Part shown: one piece after another, positions 18,851 to 27,920 of the stretch
Numbering within the stretch: the first letter of the stretch is position 1
How the letters are laid out: the number at the start of each line of letters is the position of its first letter
Notes under the pieces: model-generated
What the model was told of the DNA's origin: nothing
What the model saw: only the letters and a program-made list of their open reading frames with translations
The model's database searches: none
Position numbers and translations under genes: made by a program
Assembly (NCBI RefSeq): GCF_007673525.1
Contig: NZ_VDZU01000001.1
Coordinates: forward strand, 3,050,055-3,114,054
Length of the DNA stretch: 64,000 bases
Direction of reading: 5' to 3'
Origin: Fictibacillus phosphorivorans
GTDB lineage: Bacteria; Bacillota; Bacilli; Bacillales; Fictibacillaceae

Positions 18851-18886
18851 AGACCTTTACCTGCTATTGGTAGAGGTCTTTTTTAT
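18851..18886 (+). terminator. Second, near-duplicate leader terminator
   Basis: AGACCTTTACC (18851-18861) pairs with GGTAGAGGTCT (18869-18879), followed by a seven-T run. Its 5' arm repeats that of terminator 1, so it looks like a duplication placed between the riboswitch and the gene. Confidence 0.8.
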
Positions 18887-18962
18887 TTGTTATCAGGAGG
18901 TCGCTTCATGTAAATCGTTCTCGCTTCATTCATGCATCTATCATTTTAAAGGAGGAACCAAA

Positions 18963-19739
18963 ATGGAACTATCTATCTTGTTAGAATATGGTTGGATCTT
19001 GTTAGTGCTAATCGCATTAGAAGGCTTATTAGCGGCAGACAATGCACTGGTCTTAGCCATTATGGTAAAACACTTACCAGAAGAACAAAGGAAAAAAGCG
19101 TTGTTTTACGGTTTAGTAGGTGCGTTCTTCTTCCGTTTCGCATCACTGTTTGCCATTTCATTCTTAGTCAACGTATGGCAGGTTCAAGCTATCGGAGCTG
19201 TATATCTTCTGTTCATCGCACTTAACCATATCTTCAGAAAAGTTGTGGTTAAAAAAGCAGATGATTCTACGGAAAAGTCTAAATCTGAAAAGAAGAAAGC
19301 TGGTTTTTGGACTACAGTATTAAAAGTTGAACTAGCTGATATCGCGTTTGCTGTGGATTCAATCCTAGCAGCTGTTGCATTAGCGGTGGCACTTCCCGAT
19401 TCAGGTCTTCCGAACATCGGCGGTCTGGATGGTGGAAAGTTCTTAGTGATCTTTGCCGGTGGGTTGATCGGCCTCATCATCATGCGTTTTGCCGCTAACT
19501 TTTTTGTTAAGCTCTTACAATCAAAACCAGGCCTTGAAATTGCAGCCTTTCTCATCGTAGGTTGGGTTGGGGTTAAGTTGGCCGTATATACACTCGCACA
19601 CCCTGACTTAGCAATCCTTTCTGAAGGTTTCGCAAAGTCACCAGAGTGGAAAATCACGTTTTATGTTGTTCTCATCTTGATCGCTGTTGGCGGTTGGTTT
19701 CTCTCTAAAGAAAAATCACCACAATCACAAGCTGAATAA
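18963..19739 (+). CDS. TerC family Mn2+ exporter (YkoY/MeeY type)
   Basis: 258 residues from ATG 18963 with GGAGGAACC upstream. Seven to eight hydrophobic helices with the two TerC signatures: LEGLLAADNALVLAIMV (helix 1) and VELADIAFAVDSILAA (helix 4), whose acidic residues are thought to bind metal. Bacillus relatives under the same riboswitch export Mn2+ and support metalation of secreted proteins. Regulation by the Mn riboswitch upstream supports this role. Ends in a hairpin shared with the converging lacI-type gene. Confidence 0.92.
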   Translation: MELSILLEYGWILLVLIALEGLLAADNALVLAIMVKHLPEEQRKKALFYGLVGAFFFRFASLFAISFLVNVWQVQAIGAVYLLFIALNHIFRKVVVKKADDSTEKSKSEKKKAGFWTTVLKVELADIAFAVDSILAAVALAVALPDSGLPNIGGLDGGKFLVIFAGGLIGLIIMRFAANFFVKLLQSKPGLEIAAFLIVGWVGVKLAVYTLAHPDLAILSEGFAKSPEWKITFYVVLILIAVGGWFLSKEKSPQSQAE

Positions 19740-19750
19740 TTGAATACAAA

Positions 19751-19776
19751 AAGAGGAGCTTATCGTAGCTCCTCTT
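19751..19776. terminator. Bidirectional rho-independent terminator
   Basis: AAGAGGAGCT (19751-19760) pairs with AGCTCCTCTT (19767-19776) between the converging TerC and LacI-type genes. Confidence 0.85.
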
Positions 19777-19782
19777 CCTTGT

Positions 19783-20751
19783 TTATCGTTTTCGTACGGA
19801 ATCCCCTTCGATCAGGCTTACGTTGATTCTCTCATGTTCAGGACTTTGCTTCTTTTGTATTAAATTCAGCAGCAGTTCTGAAGCTAATGCGCCCCATTTA
19901 TGCTTCGAATAGTTGATCGTCGCAAGTCTCGGTTGAATATATTGAGACACTTCAATATTATCAAAACCGATTATATGAACATCTTCACCAATACGAAGAT
20001 TCGTTCTGCTGAAATAATTATACATACCGATCGCCATCTCATCATTCAAACAAAACACACCTACAGGCTCTGTAAAGTCTTGATGAATTTTCTTACCTGC
20101 TTCTTCACCTGAATGCTTGTTAAAATCACCATCGATTTCGATGTACTCAATATGCGAATAGCGTTGTACCGCTTTCTGTACAGCTTCTAACCGCTGCCTC
20201 GCATCAAAAGAGATATCGGGACCTTTAACAACACAGATCTTTCGATGACCTTTTTCAGCTAAATAATCGATCGCGAGTGTAGCCCCAGCTTTATTATCAA
20301 GCAGTACTTGAGAGATGTTCGGATGGTCCATTCTTCGATCCATCACGACCAGCTTATGTCCTCGTTCCGCGTGACTTAACAATTCTTTCGTTTCATATGT
20401 TGCATCTAGAATGATCGCACCATCGATCATGCGCTCAGGAAGAAAGCGATGTGATTCTTTCCCGCTGCAGACGATAAGCTCATAGCCGTTCTCGCTTAAT
20501 GTCTCCATCATCCCCTGCAGAAGCTGACCATAAAAAGCACCACTATAGTTCGTTAAATAGATTCCAATGATTTTTGTTTCTCGTTTTTTCAGTGATCGAG
20601 CAGCTGCGCTTGGGATATAATTGAGTTCTTTAGCGATCGCCAATATTCGTGCTGATGTTTCCTTCGTAACTTTCGGACTTCCGTTCAAGGCATAGGAGAC
20701 CGTGGAAATGGAAACACCTGCTTGTTTTGCAATGTCTTTAATACTTACCAA
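19783..20751 (-). CDS. LacI family repressor of the beta-1,2-glucan locus
   Basis: 322 residues from TTG 20751 (AGGAG upstream). N-terminal LacI helix-turn-helix and hinge: SIKDIAKQAGVSISTVSYALN, then a periplasmic-binding-protein-like sensor (IIGIYLTNYSGAFYGQL, VVMDRRMDHPNISQVLLDN, CLNDEMAIGMYNY, IIGFDNIEVSQYIQPRLATI). It lies 55 bases downstream of the phosphorylase gene in the same direction. It is the natural candidate to bind the TCGAAACGTTTCA operators at 24257, 24446 and 30596, and perhaps the weaker site at 20777 in its own leader. The inducer is probably a sophoro-oligosaccharide (inference). Confidence 0.92.
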   Translation of the reverse strand: MVSIKDIAKQAGVSISTVSYALNGSPKVTKETSARILAIAKELNYIPSAAARSLKKRETKIIGIYLTNYSGAFYGQLLQGMMETLSENGYELIVCSGKESHRFLPERMIDGAIILDATYETKELLSHAERGHKLVVMDRRMDHPNISQVLLDNKAGATLAIDYLAEKGHRKICVVKGPDISFDARQRLEAVQKAVQRYSHIEYIEIDGDFNKHSGEEAGKKIHQDFTEPVGVFCLNDEMAIGMYNYFSRTNLRIGEDVHIIGFDNIEVSQYIQPRLATINYSKHKWGALASELLLNLIQKKQSPEHERINVSLIEGDSVRKR

Positions 20752-20776
20752 CGAACTTCTCTCCTATCTCTCATGT

Positions 20777-20798
20777 TGCAAACGTTTCCTTTATTATA
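20777..20798 (-). promoter_or_regulatory. Putative promoter/operator of the lacI-type gene
   Basis: Minus-strand TATAAT (20793-20798) is followed by an operator-like core AAACGTTTC (20780-20788 region), sharing nine central bases with the three strong operators but differing outside. The -35 is poor. Confidence 0.5.
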
Positions 20799-20806
20799 AC
20801 GAATGG

Positions 20807-23800
20807 TTATGAATAAATCTCTACGGTATTCACGTCTGCTGACAATTTATTTACAAATTCAGAGCGATTCACGCTCACGCCACCATCTCGATAGATGTTC
20901 TGATACGTATTACTCTGTACTTCTTGGCCATTAACGATGAGTCGATTCGTTTCTTCACCGCGGTCTCGGAATACCATTTTGACAGGTATTCCATCGATCA
21001 TATACTGCAATTCAAGGCCATTCATTTCTTCTGTTAATATTGGATCAATGATTAAGTTCTCCCCTTGTGGGCGAATACCTAAACAATTTGAGATCAACTG
21101 GTTCATGTAGATTCCAGGTCCAGAAGAATAGATTCTCCATCCACCTTTAACTTTGGCTTTTCCATCTTTTAGTTCACCAAAACGTTCTTGTGCTTCATAG
21201 CGAGTTTTAAAATCACCATCAGAACTTGAGAAATAAGCATTACTCTGACGTCGCTCTGCATTTGGAACTTTTTCTTGAATCATAACTGGATTGATCTTCT
21301 CTAATCCGCTCCACACTTCTTCTTTTTTACCTAGCTTCGCCATCGCTTCAACAAAACGAATATGAGCATGAACATATTGAAGTCCGATTTCACGTCCAAA
21401 GTTTGATGCTTGTTCAGCACGTTTGAAATGCGTACTCACACCGCCTTTGTAATGAGCAGGTTTGTCCATCAATCTTACGCCATCTGGGCAATAAAACTTA
21501 TCCATGATCAGATCAAGGTGCTGTTTTGCTTGTTCAGGTGTTAACAATTCTGCAATCATACTCCGCGTCATCGGTAATAAACGATAGTTGATACCTGTCG
21601 TGTTATCACTAGGATGAAGCATCAGTTTTGGTGATTTTGGATCCTCCATGTAAACAAATCCTGGGATTACATCTGTGCCTAACATATGTTCTTGATAGTC
21701 TGCCTTAATGTTTTTAGCGAGCTCGCTCAGTTTTGCAGCTTCTTCTTCGTCCACATGCTGTAATTGCTGGGAGAACTGAGTCATGACTTGATAGGTTAAC
21801 GCAACCGTCCATGAACTTACCATGTATTTCTTAAGCTGTGGATTTGCAGGTTGAAGCGTATCATCCCAATCACCGTCTCCATATGAGGAAAGGTGTGTAT
21901 CATGCAAAAAGTTCTCTCTCATGTAACCGATCTGTTTTTGGATATGCTTTAATAATGTTTCCTTTTTCTCAGTAAAGTTAAAATCCCGGTTAGACGTGTA
22001 AGGAACTTCCTCACGTAAAATATCAAAATCATTCGTAGCTGCTAGGTAATCAGTCACTAACTTCAGTGGCCATACGATAATATCTCCATGTGAATCATCT
22101 TGCTGGATTTTGAAGTATTGATCAAACATGAACCATTGTGGCCAGTTACCCGTCTCGTCAAACTGATGAGAATATACAGTAAGCAAGATGTCTTTTACTG
22201 CACCATAATGCTGAGTTGCTAAGAAGTATTCAGCAGGTCCTTGGCAAACATCTCGAGTACCCCACGCTGCTCCACCATATTGCTCGAGACCATGAGGAAC
22301 AGAATAGTGAATAAGCATGTTATGTGTATACCAATGTGCTAACGTGTTCATCTTCTGAAGCTCGTGTGTCTCGACTCCATCCTTCGTCAAACGGAATCCT
22401 CGGTTCGTGTTTTGTATAAATGTACGGTAACGCTCAATTTCCGTTTCAATCGTCTTACTTGTAAACGGAATCTTCTTCCCTTCGATCAATCCTTGATGAG
22501 AGATGCCCCACTCATTTGTTGGTTCAAGATCGCAAACCACAAGAGAAGCAGAACCACTATCCATATTTTCACCAAAAATTGTCTCGTCTGTTACGCTCCA
22601 CTCGGTTCCCGTAATCTTCATTCTATAACTTAAATTTTCATACGTTTTCGCACTGTCTGAAGCAGCATCCGCGAAGAACGAAAGAACTCCATCTTCTTTT
22701 TCCATCTTAAATGGCACTTCATATTCTTGATTATTCAAGGATACTTGGTTCGTCACAACGAATCGGTAAGCCTTTCCGCTCATAGCCTTAACATGCAGCT
22801 CAACTTCCGGGGTATCGACTGTTGTATAGTTTGTGATGATGAACGTCTCATCTTCCGTCTTATAGAACCAGCGCGTATAGTTAAAGCCCATCTCGAACAA
22901 CGAAGGCATCGTTAATAGTTTCAACTTTCCATCTGACTCAACATAGATTCGTTGACCCGATGTTTTCATAACATTCAACGCATTACGTGCATTCGTCATC
23001 ATCTTATGAAAAGAAGTGTTTCCTACTACTAATTGTGAATTAAAGATTCCATACATATAAGAAGTAGTCGTGATCGTGTCCTCTTTTAATGACACGTTAT
23101 CTCCCGTAACGAGAATATGTCCATGAGGTCGCTCTACGATTCTTTCTTTTTCTTTTAAAACGATATGTTCATAGGTCGGTGTAAAAAAGGATAGAAGCGT
23201 ATCTCCTTCATACTCTTCTAAAATACGCTCCGGGAAAAGAGCTTCCACTTCTTCCATTTGAAGATCAACTGTTTTTAATGTTCCGTCAAACTGGTCATTA
23301 CGATTAACTTTTTCAAGCGCAATCGTATCTTCAATTCTCTGAGTTTGAACTTCATTCCAAGCTAATTCAATCTCATCCTTATATTCAATAGACGTAACAG
23401 CATCCTGATGATCCTCTTTAAAACATCCATAAAAATTGATGTGATGTTTACCATTAAGTGCAAATTGCTCTGATTGAAGTGCAATATAAGCGAATTCGTA
23501 TTGATACACTTCACTCGCTAAGTTCTCGTTATAAAGTGCTTGTGGTACATCTGTTTCTTTATATGAAGTACCGAAGAACTGAAAACCATCAGTTATATAA
23601 CCAACAGATTTCGTTAACGATCCTTGTTGTAGGTAAGGAAAGGCTTCTCCATTAGGCTGATTTTGACGTGAACAGATCACATAACCTAGCTTCTCATCTT
23701 CAAACACACCATGGTCTACATACTGCGCGATGAATGCTTCATTTGTTCGAACAGCTCCGATATGAGCAAGTCCCACGTCTTGCCCATAAATAATATCAGC

Positions 23801-24151
23801 CTTCTCAGCCTTTCCTTCGAGTTCAACATCCCAAAACCATATACCACTTTCTTTTAATGAAAAAGTGACTATATAAGAGATGTCTTGAAACGTACCTTTC
23901 CAATAAACTTGATTCTCATTATACGAAACGGTGCCGTTAGATTTACTACCCAGAAGCGGAGTTACATGGATACCCTCACTGTTGAACACACGTAAATAAA
24001 GATTGTTCAAAGAACCATCGATTGGATTACTCATCCATTGATTGATCATCGTATCATGGTGGGAAGCTTTGTAGATATCACCAGTACTTAAGAACGCAAA
24101 TGCAAAGTCACCAGCTTTAATCGTGATGTTCCCTTTCGTTAATGTTGTCAT
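20807..24151 (-). CDS. 1,2-beta-oligoglucan phosphorylase-like GH94 enzyme
   Basis: 1114 residues, cytoplasmic, no signal peptide. A large N-terminal beta-sandwich region (~1-560) precedes an (alpha/alpha)6 barrel typical of GH94 phosphorylases: AAWGTRDVCQGPAEY (629-643), GNWPQWFMFDQ, DSHGDIIVWP and the catalytic-loop SSYGDGDWDDTLQP (755-768). Length and motifs fit 1,2-beta-oligoglucan phosphorylase described from Listeria innocua rather than the shorter (~800 aa) cellobiose phosphorylases. It would cleave beta-1,2-glucan oligomers with phosphate to glucose 1-phosphate and a shorter chain. The divergent importer, shared operators and the GH144-like gene support this substrate. The promoter at 24251-24280 has the operator in its spacer. 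Other GH94 specificities remain possible. Confidence 0.85.
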   Translation of the reverse strand: MTTLTKGNITIKAGDFAFAFLSTGDIYKASHHDTMINQWMSNPIDGSLNNLYLRVFNSEGIHVTPLLGSKSNGTVSYNENQVYWKGTFQDISYIVTFSLKESGIWFWDVELEGKAEKADIIYGQDVGLAHIGAVRTNEAFIAQYVDHGVFEDEKLGYVICSRQNQPNGEAFPYLQQGSLTKSVGYITDGFQFFGTSYKETDVPQALYNENLASEVYQYEFAYIALQSEQFALNGKHHINFYGCFKEDHQDAVTSIEYKDEIELAWNEVQTQRIEDTIALEKVNRNDQFDGTLKTVDLQMEEVEALFPERILEEYEGDTLLSFFTPTYEHIVLKEKERIVERPHGHILVTGDNVSLKEDTITTTSYMYGIFNSQLVVGNTSFHKMMTNARNALNVMKTSGQRIYVESDGKLKLLTMPSLFEMGFNYTRWFYKTEDETFIITNYTTVDTPEVELHVKAMSGKAYRFVVTNQVSLNNQEYEVPFKMEKEDGVLSFFADAASDSAKTYENLSYRMKITGTEWSVTDETIFGENMDSGSASLVVCDLEPTNEWGISHQGLIEGKKIPFTSKTIETEIERYRTFIQNTNRGFRLTKDGVETHELQKMNTLAHWYTHNMLIHYSVPHGLEQYGGAAWGTRDVCQGPAEYFLATQHYGAVKDILLTVYSHQFDETGNWPQWFMFDQYFKIQQDDSHGDIIVWPLKLVTDYLAATNDFDILREEVPYTSNRDFNFTEKKETLLKHIQKQIGYMRENFLHDTHLSSYGDGDWDDTLQPANPQLKKYMVSSWTVALTYQVMTQFSQQLQHVDEEEAAKLSELAKNIKADYQEHMLGTDVIPGFVYMEDPKSPKLMLHPSDNTTGINYRLLPMTRSMIAELLTPEQAKQHLDLIMDKFYCPDGVRLMDKPAHYKGGVSTHFKRAEQASNFGREIGLQYVHAHIRFVEAMAKLGKKEEVWSGLEKINPVMIQEKVPNAERRQSNAYFSSSDGDFKTRYEAQERFGELKDGKAKVKGGWRIYSSGPGIYMNQLISNCLGIRPQGENLIIDPILTEEMNGLELQYMIDGIPVKMVFRDRGEETNRLIVNGQEVQSNTYQNIYRDGGVSVNRSEFVNKLSADVNTVEIYS

Positions 24152-24250
24152 TGTCTATCCCTCAATTCTTTTATTATGTCTATTTTGTAATAAGGTAAAT
24201 TCTGTTGATATAAACATGAAGTTTTCATCTCTTTTAACATAAATGAAAGC

Positions 24251-24280
24251 ATTTTATCGAAACGTTTCAATTAAATTCAA
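24251..24280 (-). promoter_or_regulatory. Phosphorylase promoter with LacI-type operator in spacer
   Basis: Minus-strand -35 TTGAAT (24275-24280), 18-bp spacer, -10 TAAAAT (24251-24256). The spacer contains the 14-bp operator TCGAAACGTTTCAA (24257-24270), so a bound repressor would exclude polymerase. Confidence 0.8.
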
Positions 24281-24409
24281 GAGAGTTTCTAGGTTTTTGA
24301 GTTTCATACTGTTATCTTCTTCATTTCCTTTTGTAACAAGGAAAATAGTATATGAAACCTTATGTTTCCAACAATTTATGGAAGGAAACCTCTTTTTGAA
24401 AATTCCATG

Positions 24410-24438
24410 TTGTAAACGATTACAACTTGAATTATAAT
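24410..24438 (+). promoter_or_regulatory. Importer promoter with CcpA cre box
   Basis: -35 TTGTAA (24410-24415), 17-bp spacer, perfect -10 TATAAT (24433-24438). TGTAAACGATTACA (24411-24424) is an exact match to the cre consensus and overlaps the -35, predicting catabolite repression by CcpA. Confidence 0.8.
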
Positions 24439-24445
24439 GTGCTTA

Positions 24446-24459
24446 TCGAAACGTTTCAA
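24446..24459 (+). promoter_or_regulatory. LacI-type operator of the importer operon
   Basis: TCGAAACGTTTCAA, identical to the operator at 24257-24270, lies immediately downstream of the predicted transcription start. Confidence 0.8.
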
Positions 24460-24532
24460 CAATAATCTCAAAGAAAATTCGGGAATAATAAAAATTGATT
24501 GCTTTCACAGGCAAATTATAGGGGGAACTCAC

Positions 24533-25783
24533 ATGAAAAAACGTTGGTTTAAAAAATCGATGGTTACGTCAATGGTTGGTGCACTTGTACTATCCGGCGT
24601 CTTAGCTGGCTGCTCTTCAGGTTCAGAAGACGGAAAAACAACAATTACGGTTTGGGGAATGGGTGAAGAAGCAAAGTCACTTCCTAAGATTGCTGAAGAA
24701 TTTGAAAAAGAAAATCCAAAGATTGATGTTAAAGTACAAGCCCTTCCTTGGGATCAAGCACACGATAAGCTATTAACAGCAGTTGCATCGAAAAAAGGTC
24801 CAGATGTTGTTCAGATGGGTACAACTTGGATTCCGGAATTTGCATCAGCTGGAGCATTAAAAGATTTAACACCTCATGTTAAAGATTACCCGGAACTAGA
24901 TCCAAAACATTTCTTTGAAGGTTCTGTTGAAACGACTAAGTTTGATGACAAAATGGTTGGTGTACCTTGGTACGTTGATACTCGTTTGCTCTACTATCGT
25001 ACAGATTTGCTCGAGAAAGCTGGATTTAAAGAAGCTCCAAAAACGTGGGACGAGTTGAAGGAAGCCGCTGATAAGCTAGCTGACCGCGGAAAAGGCAAAT
25101 ATGGAATTTCGATCGATGCTAAAGAACAAAGCTTGTCATTCATGTTCGCACGCCAAAACGGCGCTGAACTATTAGGGTCAAACAATGATCCTAAATTCAA
25201 TGATCCTAAATTCGTTGAAGCGGTTGAGTACTTGAACAGCTTCTATGAAAGTGGAGCAGCTCCAAAAGAAGAACTAGGAATGGACATCGTCCAAGGTTTC
25301 CGTGGAGACGGGATCCTGCCAATGTTCATCAGTGGTCCTTGGATGATTAAATTGATCAACGACCAAGCTCCTGAGCTTAAAGGTAAATGGGGTACGGCTG
25401 TTCTTCCAGCAAAAGAAAACAACATCTCTGCACTTGGTGGATCTAACCTTTCTGTATTCGAATACACGAAGCATGAAAAAGAAGCATTAAAATTCGCAGC
25501 ATATATGAGTAAACCTGAAACACAATTAAAATGGATGGAGATGACAAATTCCCTTCCAGCAACACAAAAAGCATGGGAAGACGAGTCTCTTACTGGAAAT
25601 GAATTTTATAAAGCGTTCGGTGAACAGATGGAAGCTTCACAACCGATGCCTGTTATTAAGCAATGGGAAGAAATCGCTCAATCTTATTTAAAGAGCTTTG
25701 AGAAGATTTACAGAGGCGGAGCAGATGTTCAGAAGGAATTGGATAACTTCGACAAAAAAGCGGAAGAGATCTTAAAGAAATAA
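24533..25783 (+). CDS. ABC importer substrate-binding lipoprotein (sophoro-oligosaccharides, CUT1)
   Basis: 416 residues from ATG 24533 (AGGGGGA upstream). Signal peptide II with lipobox LAGC, lipidated Cys27; mature family 1 extracellular solute-binding fold (TITVWGMGEEAKSLPKIAEEF, VVQMGTTWIPEF, GVPWYVDTRLLYYRTDLLEK, MFISGPWM). It captures an oligosaccharide outside the membrane and delivers it to the two permeases downstream. The substrate assignment as beta-1,2-glucan oligomers rests on the divergent phosphorylase and shared operators. A hairpin between this gene and the permease would favour its higher expression. Confidence 0.88.
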   Translation: MKKRWFKKSMVTSMVGALVLSGVLAGCSSGSEDGKTTITVWGMGEEAKSLPKIAEEFEKENPKIDVKVQALPWDQAHDKLLTAVASKKGPDVVQMGTTWIPEFASAGALKDLTPHVKDYPELDPKHFFEGSVETTKFDDKMVGVPWYVDTRLLYYRTDLLEKAGFKEAPKTWDELKEAADKLADRGKGKYGISIDAKEQSLSFMFARQNGAELLGSNNDPKFNDPKFVEAVEYLNSFYESGAAPKEELGMDIVQGFRGDGILPMFISGPWMIKLINDQAPELKGKWGTAVLPAKENNISALGGSNLSVFEYTKHEKEALKFAAYMSKPETQLKWMEMTNSLPATQKAWEDESLTGNEFYKAFGEQMEASQPMPVIKQWEEIAQSYLKSFEKIYRGGADVQKELDNFDKKAEEILKK

Positions 25784-25803
25784 ATCCTGTTGATCCGGGG
25801 TAT

Positions 25804-25835
25804 AACGAGCAGGTTATCCTGCTCGTTACCTTTTT
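25804..25835 (+). terminator. Intra-operon attenuating terminator
   Basis: AACGAGCAGG (25804-25813), TTAT loop, CCTGCTCGTT (25818-25827), ACC, then five T. It lies between binding-protein and permease genes that otherwise form one unit, a common way to make the binding protein in excess. Confidence 0.8.
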
Positions 25836-25871
25836 ATCATCAACACGGGTAACGATGAAGGATGTGAAAAC

Positions 25872-26756
25872 ATGAAAAGCTATTCAAAAACGACTCCTTA
25901 CCTCTTCATTGGACCAGCACTTCTATTATTGGCTTTATTCTCTCTTTTTCCCATTGTTCTTGCATTGGTGATTAGTTTTACAGATATTGACCTAGCTGGA
26001 CTTGCAGACTATTCAAATATTAGCTTTATTGGAATCGAAAACTATATCAATATCTTTAAAGACCCTATTTTTCTAAAATCGATCGGTAACACTGTCTTTT
26101 ATGTCGTATTTGGTGTTCCACTCGTTATCGCATGTTCACTTGGTATCGCTCTTTTGATCAACTTTGGTACAGCGCGCATCTTCAAGGCTTTTCGTCTTGT
26201 TTTTTATATGCCTTCGATCACAAACGTTGTAGCAGTAGCTGTAGTGTGGACGTACCTATACAACCCGCAGTTCGGTCTATTCAACTATCTGCTCGGTCTT
26301 GTAGGTATTCCTGCCATACCGTGGTTACAAGACCCAACGATTGCCAAAGGGTCATTGATCGCATTAGCCGTTTGGCGCGCGATCGGTGTGAACATGATTA
26401 TTTTCTTAGCAGCTTTACAAGGTATTCCGAAAACGTATTATGAGGCAGCTCAATTAGACGGTGCGAACAACTGGAAACAGCTTACGAAGATTACGATTCC
26501 TCTTCTTCGTTATGCCATTTTCTTCGTGTCGATCACAACGATGATCGGATGGATTCAGTTCTTCGAAGAACCATTCGTTATGACGAACGGTGGACCGCTT
26601 GATAGCACCACTTCTGTTGCTCTCTTCATCTATCGCAATGGATTCCAACTCAGCAACTTCGGTTATGCCGCTGCAGGTTCATTCGTCCTGTTTGTAACCA
26701 TTATCATCATCACGATGATTCAGTTTCGATTGCAAAAGAAAGATACCGATATTTAA
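25872..26756 (+). CDS. CUT1 sugar ABC permease, MalF/UgpA type
   Basis: 294 residues with six membrane helices and the cytoplasmic EAA loop YEAAQLDGANNWKQLTKITI, which docks the ATPase. First helix YLFIGPALLLLALFSLFPIV is typical of MalF-like subunits lacking the large periplasmic loop. It forms the channel with the next gene product. GAAGGATG precedes ATG 25872. Confidence 0.9.
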   Translation: MKSYSKTTPYLFIGPALLLLALFSLFPIVLALVISFTDIDLAGLADYSNISFIGIENYINIFKDPIFLKSIGNTVFYVVFGVPLVIACSLGIALLINFGTARIFKAFRLVFYMPSITNVVAVAVVWTYLYNPQFGLFNYLLGLVGIPAIPWLQDPTIAKGSLIALAVWRAIGVNMIIFLAALQGIPKTYYEAAQLDGANNWKQLTKITIPLLRYAIFFVSITTMIGWIQFFEEPFVMTNGGPLDSTTSVALFIYRNGFQLSNFGYAAAGSFVLFVTIIIITMIQFRLQKKDTDI

Positions 26757-26772
26757 GACGTGAGGTGAGAAC

Positions 26773-27615
26773 ATGAAAACAAAAGTATCTGATGCGAAGA
26801 AAGCATACAAAATTCAGCAATGGATCGCAGGAATCGTCTTAACGCTTGGAGGCCTTTTAGTAGCCATCCCATTTATTTGGATGATTCTCTCTGCTTTCAA
26901 ACCTGAAAGTGAAGTCCTTCAGCTCACACCGACTCTGTGGCCTGAAACCTTTACAACGGAGAACTTCGTCTACCTGTTTGAGAACATGAACTTTGGTGTT
27001 TATTTGCGAAATACGATCATCATCGTCCTCTGTTCTTTTGTCGGACTTTTCTTTAATGCGATGGCTGGATACGCATTTGCGAAGTACAAGTTTAAAGGAA
27101 GAGAAAAGCTTTTCTACCTTGTACTAGCAACAATGATGATTCCTGGACAAGTAACGATGATCCCTGTTTATTTAATCTTAAACCAGATGGGCTTGACGAA
27201 CACGATGGCTGGTGTTGTTCTGCCAGGATTAGTTGGTGCATTCAGCATCTTCTTGTTCCGCCAGTTCATGTCTACTATCCCAGACGAATTGCTTGAAGCT
27301 GCTCGTCTAGATGGAGCAAGTGAGTTCCGCGTGTTCATGCAGCTCGTTCTACCTATTTCCAAACCAATCATGGCCGTTCAAGGAATTCTAACGTTTATCG
27401 CTGGTTGGAACAGCTTCTTATGGCCGTTGATCATCGCGAACGATGAAAGCTTGTATACATTATCTGTTGGGTTAAGTCTTCTAAAAGGACAGTATGGAGG
27501 CAACTTCGCATTGCAGATGGCCGGATCAACGTTCATGGTTGTTCCGATCGTCATCATCTTCATCATCTTCCAAAAGCACATTATCGAAGGCTATACCATT
27601 TCAGGGATGAAATAG
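26773..27615 (+). CDS. CUT1 sugar ABC permease, MalG/UgpE type
   Basis: 280 residues, six membrane helices, EAA loop LEAARLDGASEFRVFMQLVL, and the family C-terminus (KHIIEGYTISGMK). Sixteen bases separate it from the preceding permease; GAGGTGAGA precedes the ATG. No ATP-binding subunit is encoded in the window, so the importer must borrow a shared MsmX-type ATPase, as is usual for CUT1 systems in Bacillus. A hairpin terminates the operon. Confidence 0.9.
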   Translation: MKTKVSDAKKAYKIQQWIAGIVLTLGGLLVAIPFIWMILSAFKPESEVLQLTPTLWPETFTTENFVYLFENMNFGVYLRNTIIIVLCSFVGLFFNAMAGYAFAKYKFKGREKLFYLVLATMMIPGQVTMIPVYLILNQMGLTNTMAGVVLPGLVGAFSIFLFRQFMSTIPDELLEAARLDGASEFRVFMQLVLPISKPIMAVQGILTFIAGWNSFLWPLIIANDESLYTLSVGLSLLKGQYGGNFALQMAGSTFMVVPIVIIFIIFQKHIIEGYTISGMK

Positions 27616-27630
27616 AAGGTTGGAGTTGAA

Positions 27631-27668
27631 GAACCCTCGATTCGAATATGTAATCGGGGGTTCTTTTT
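27631..27668 (+). terminator. Terminator of the importer operon
   Basis: GAACCCTCGATT (27631-27642) pairs with AATCGGGGGTTC (27652-27663), followed by TTTTTG. Confidence 0.85.
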
Positions 27669-27672
27669 GTTT

Positions 27673-27870
27673 TTATTTGTCTACTTTTTGGAGCTTGGTT
27701 TTCTTTCTATAATGAAGATGGATGAGGATTGCAAATATGAACCCTGAAGCATAAACAATACCATTTAGGATGCTGTTGAAATGATACATTTTTGAAAAGA
27801 TAGAGTACAGAAACAGGATTCCAGTTAATATTAAAAAAGCGTTTAATCTTTTCTCCGATGTTTTCTTCAT
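27673..27870 (-). CDS. Small two-helix membrane protein, unknown function
   Basis: 65 residues from ATG 27870, which has an ideal GGAGGTACAT in front. Two hydrophobic helices (LNAFLILTGILFLYSIFS and GIVYASGFIFAILIHLHY) flanked by basic ends. No family recognised. It converges on the importer operon and lies next to the 20-bp tandem array. Confidence 0.7.
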   Translation of the reverse strand: MKKTSEKRLNAFLILTGILFLYSIFSKMYHFNSILNGIVYASGFIFAILIHLHYRKKTKLQKVDK

Positions 27871-27920
27871 ATGTACCTCCACTACCCTCATGTAAGAAGA
27901 TGAACCTTTGTCGCAAAGCC

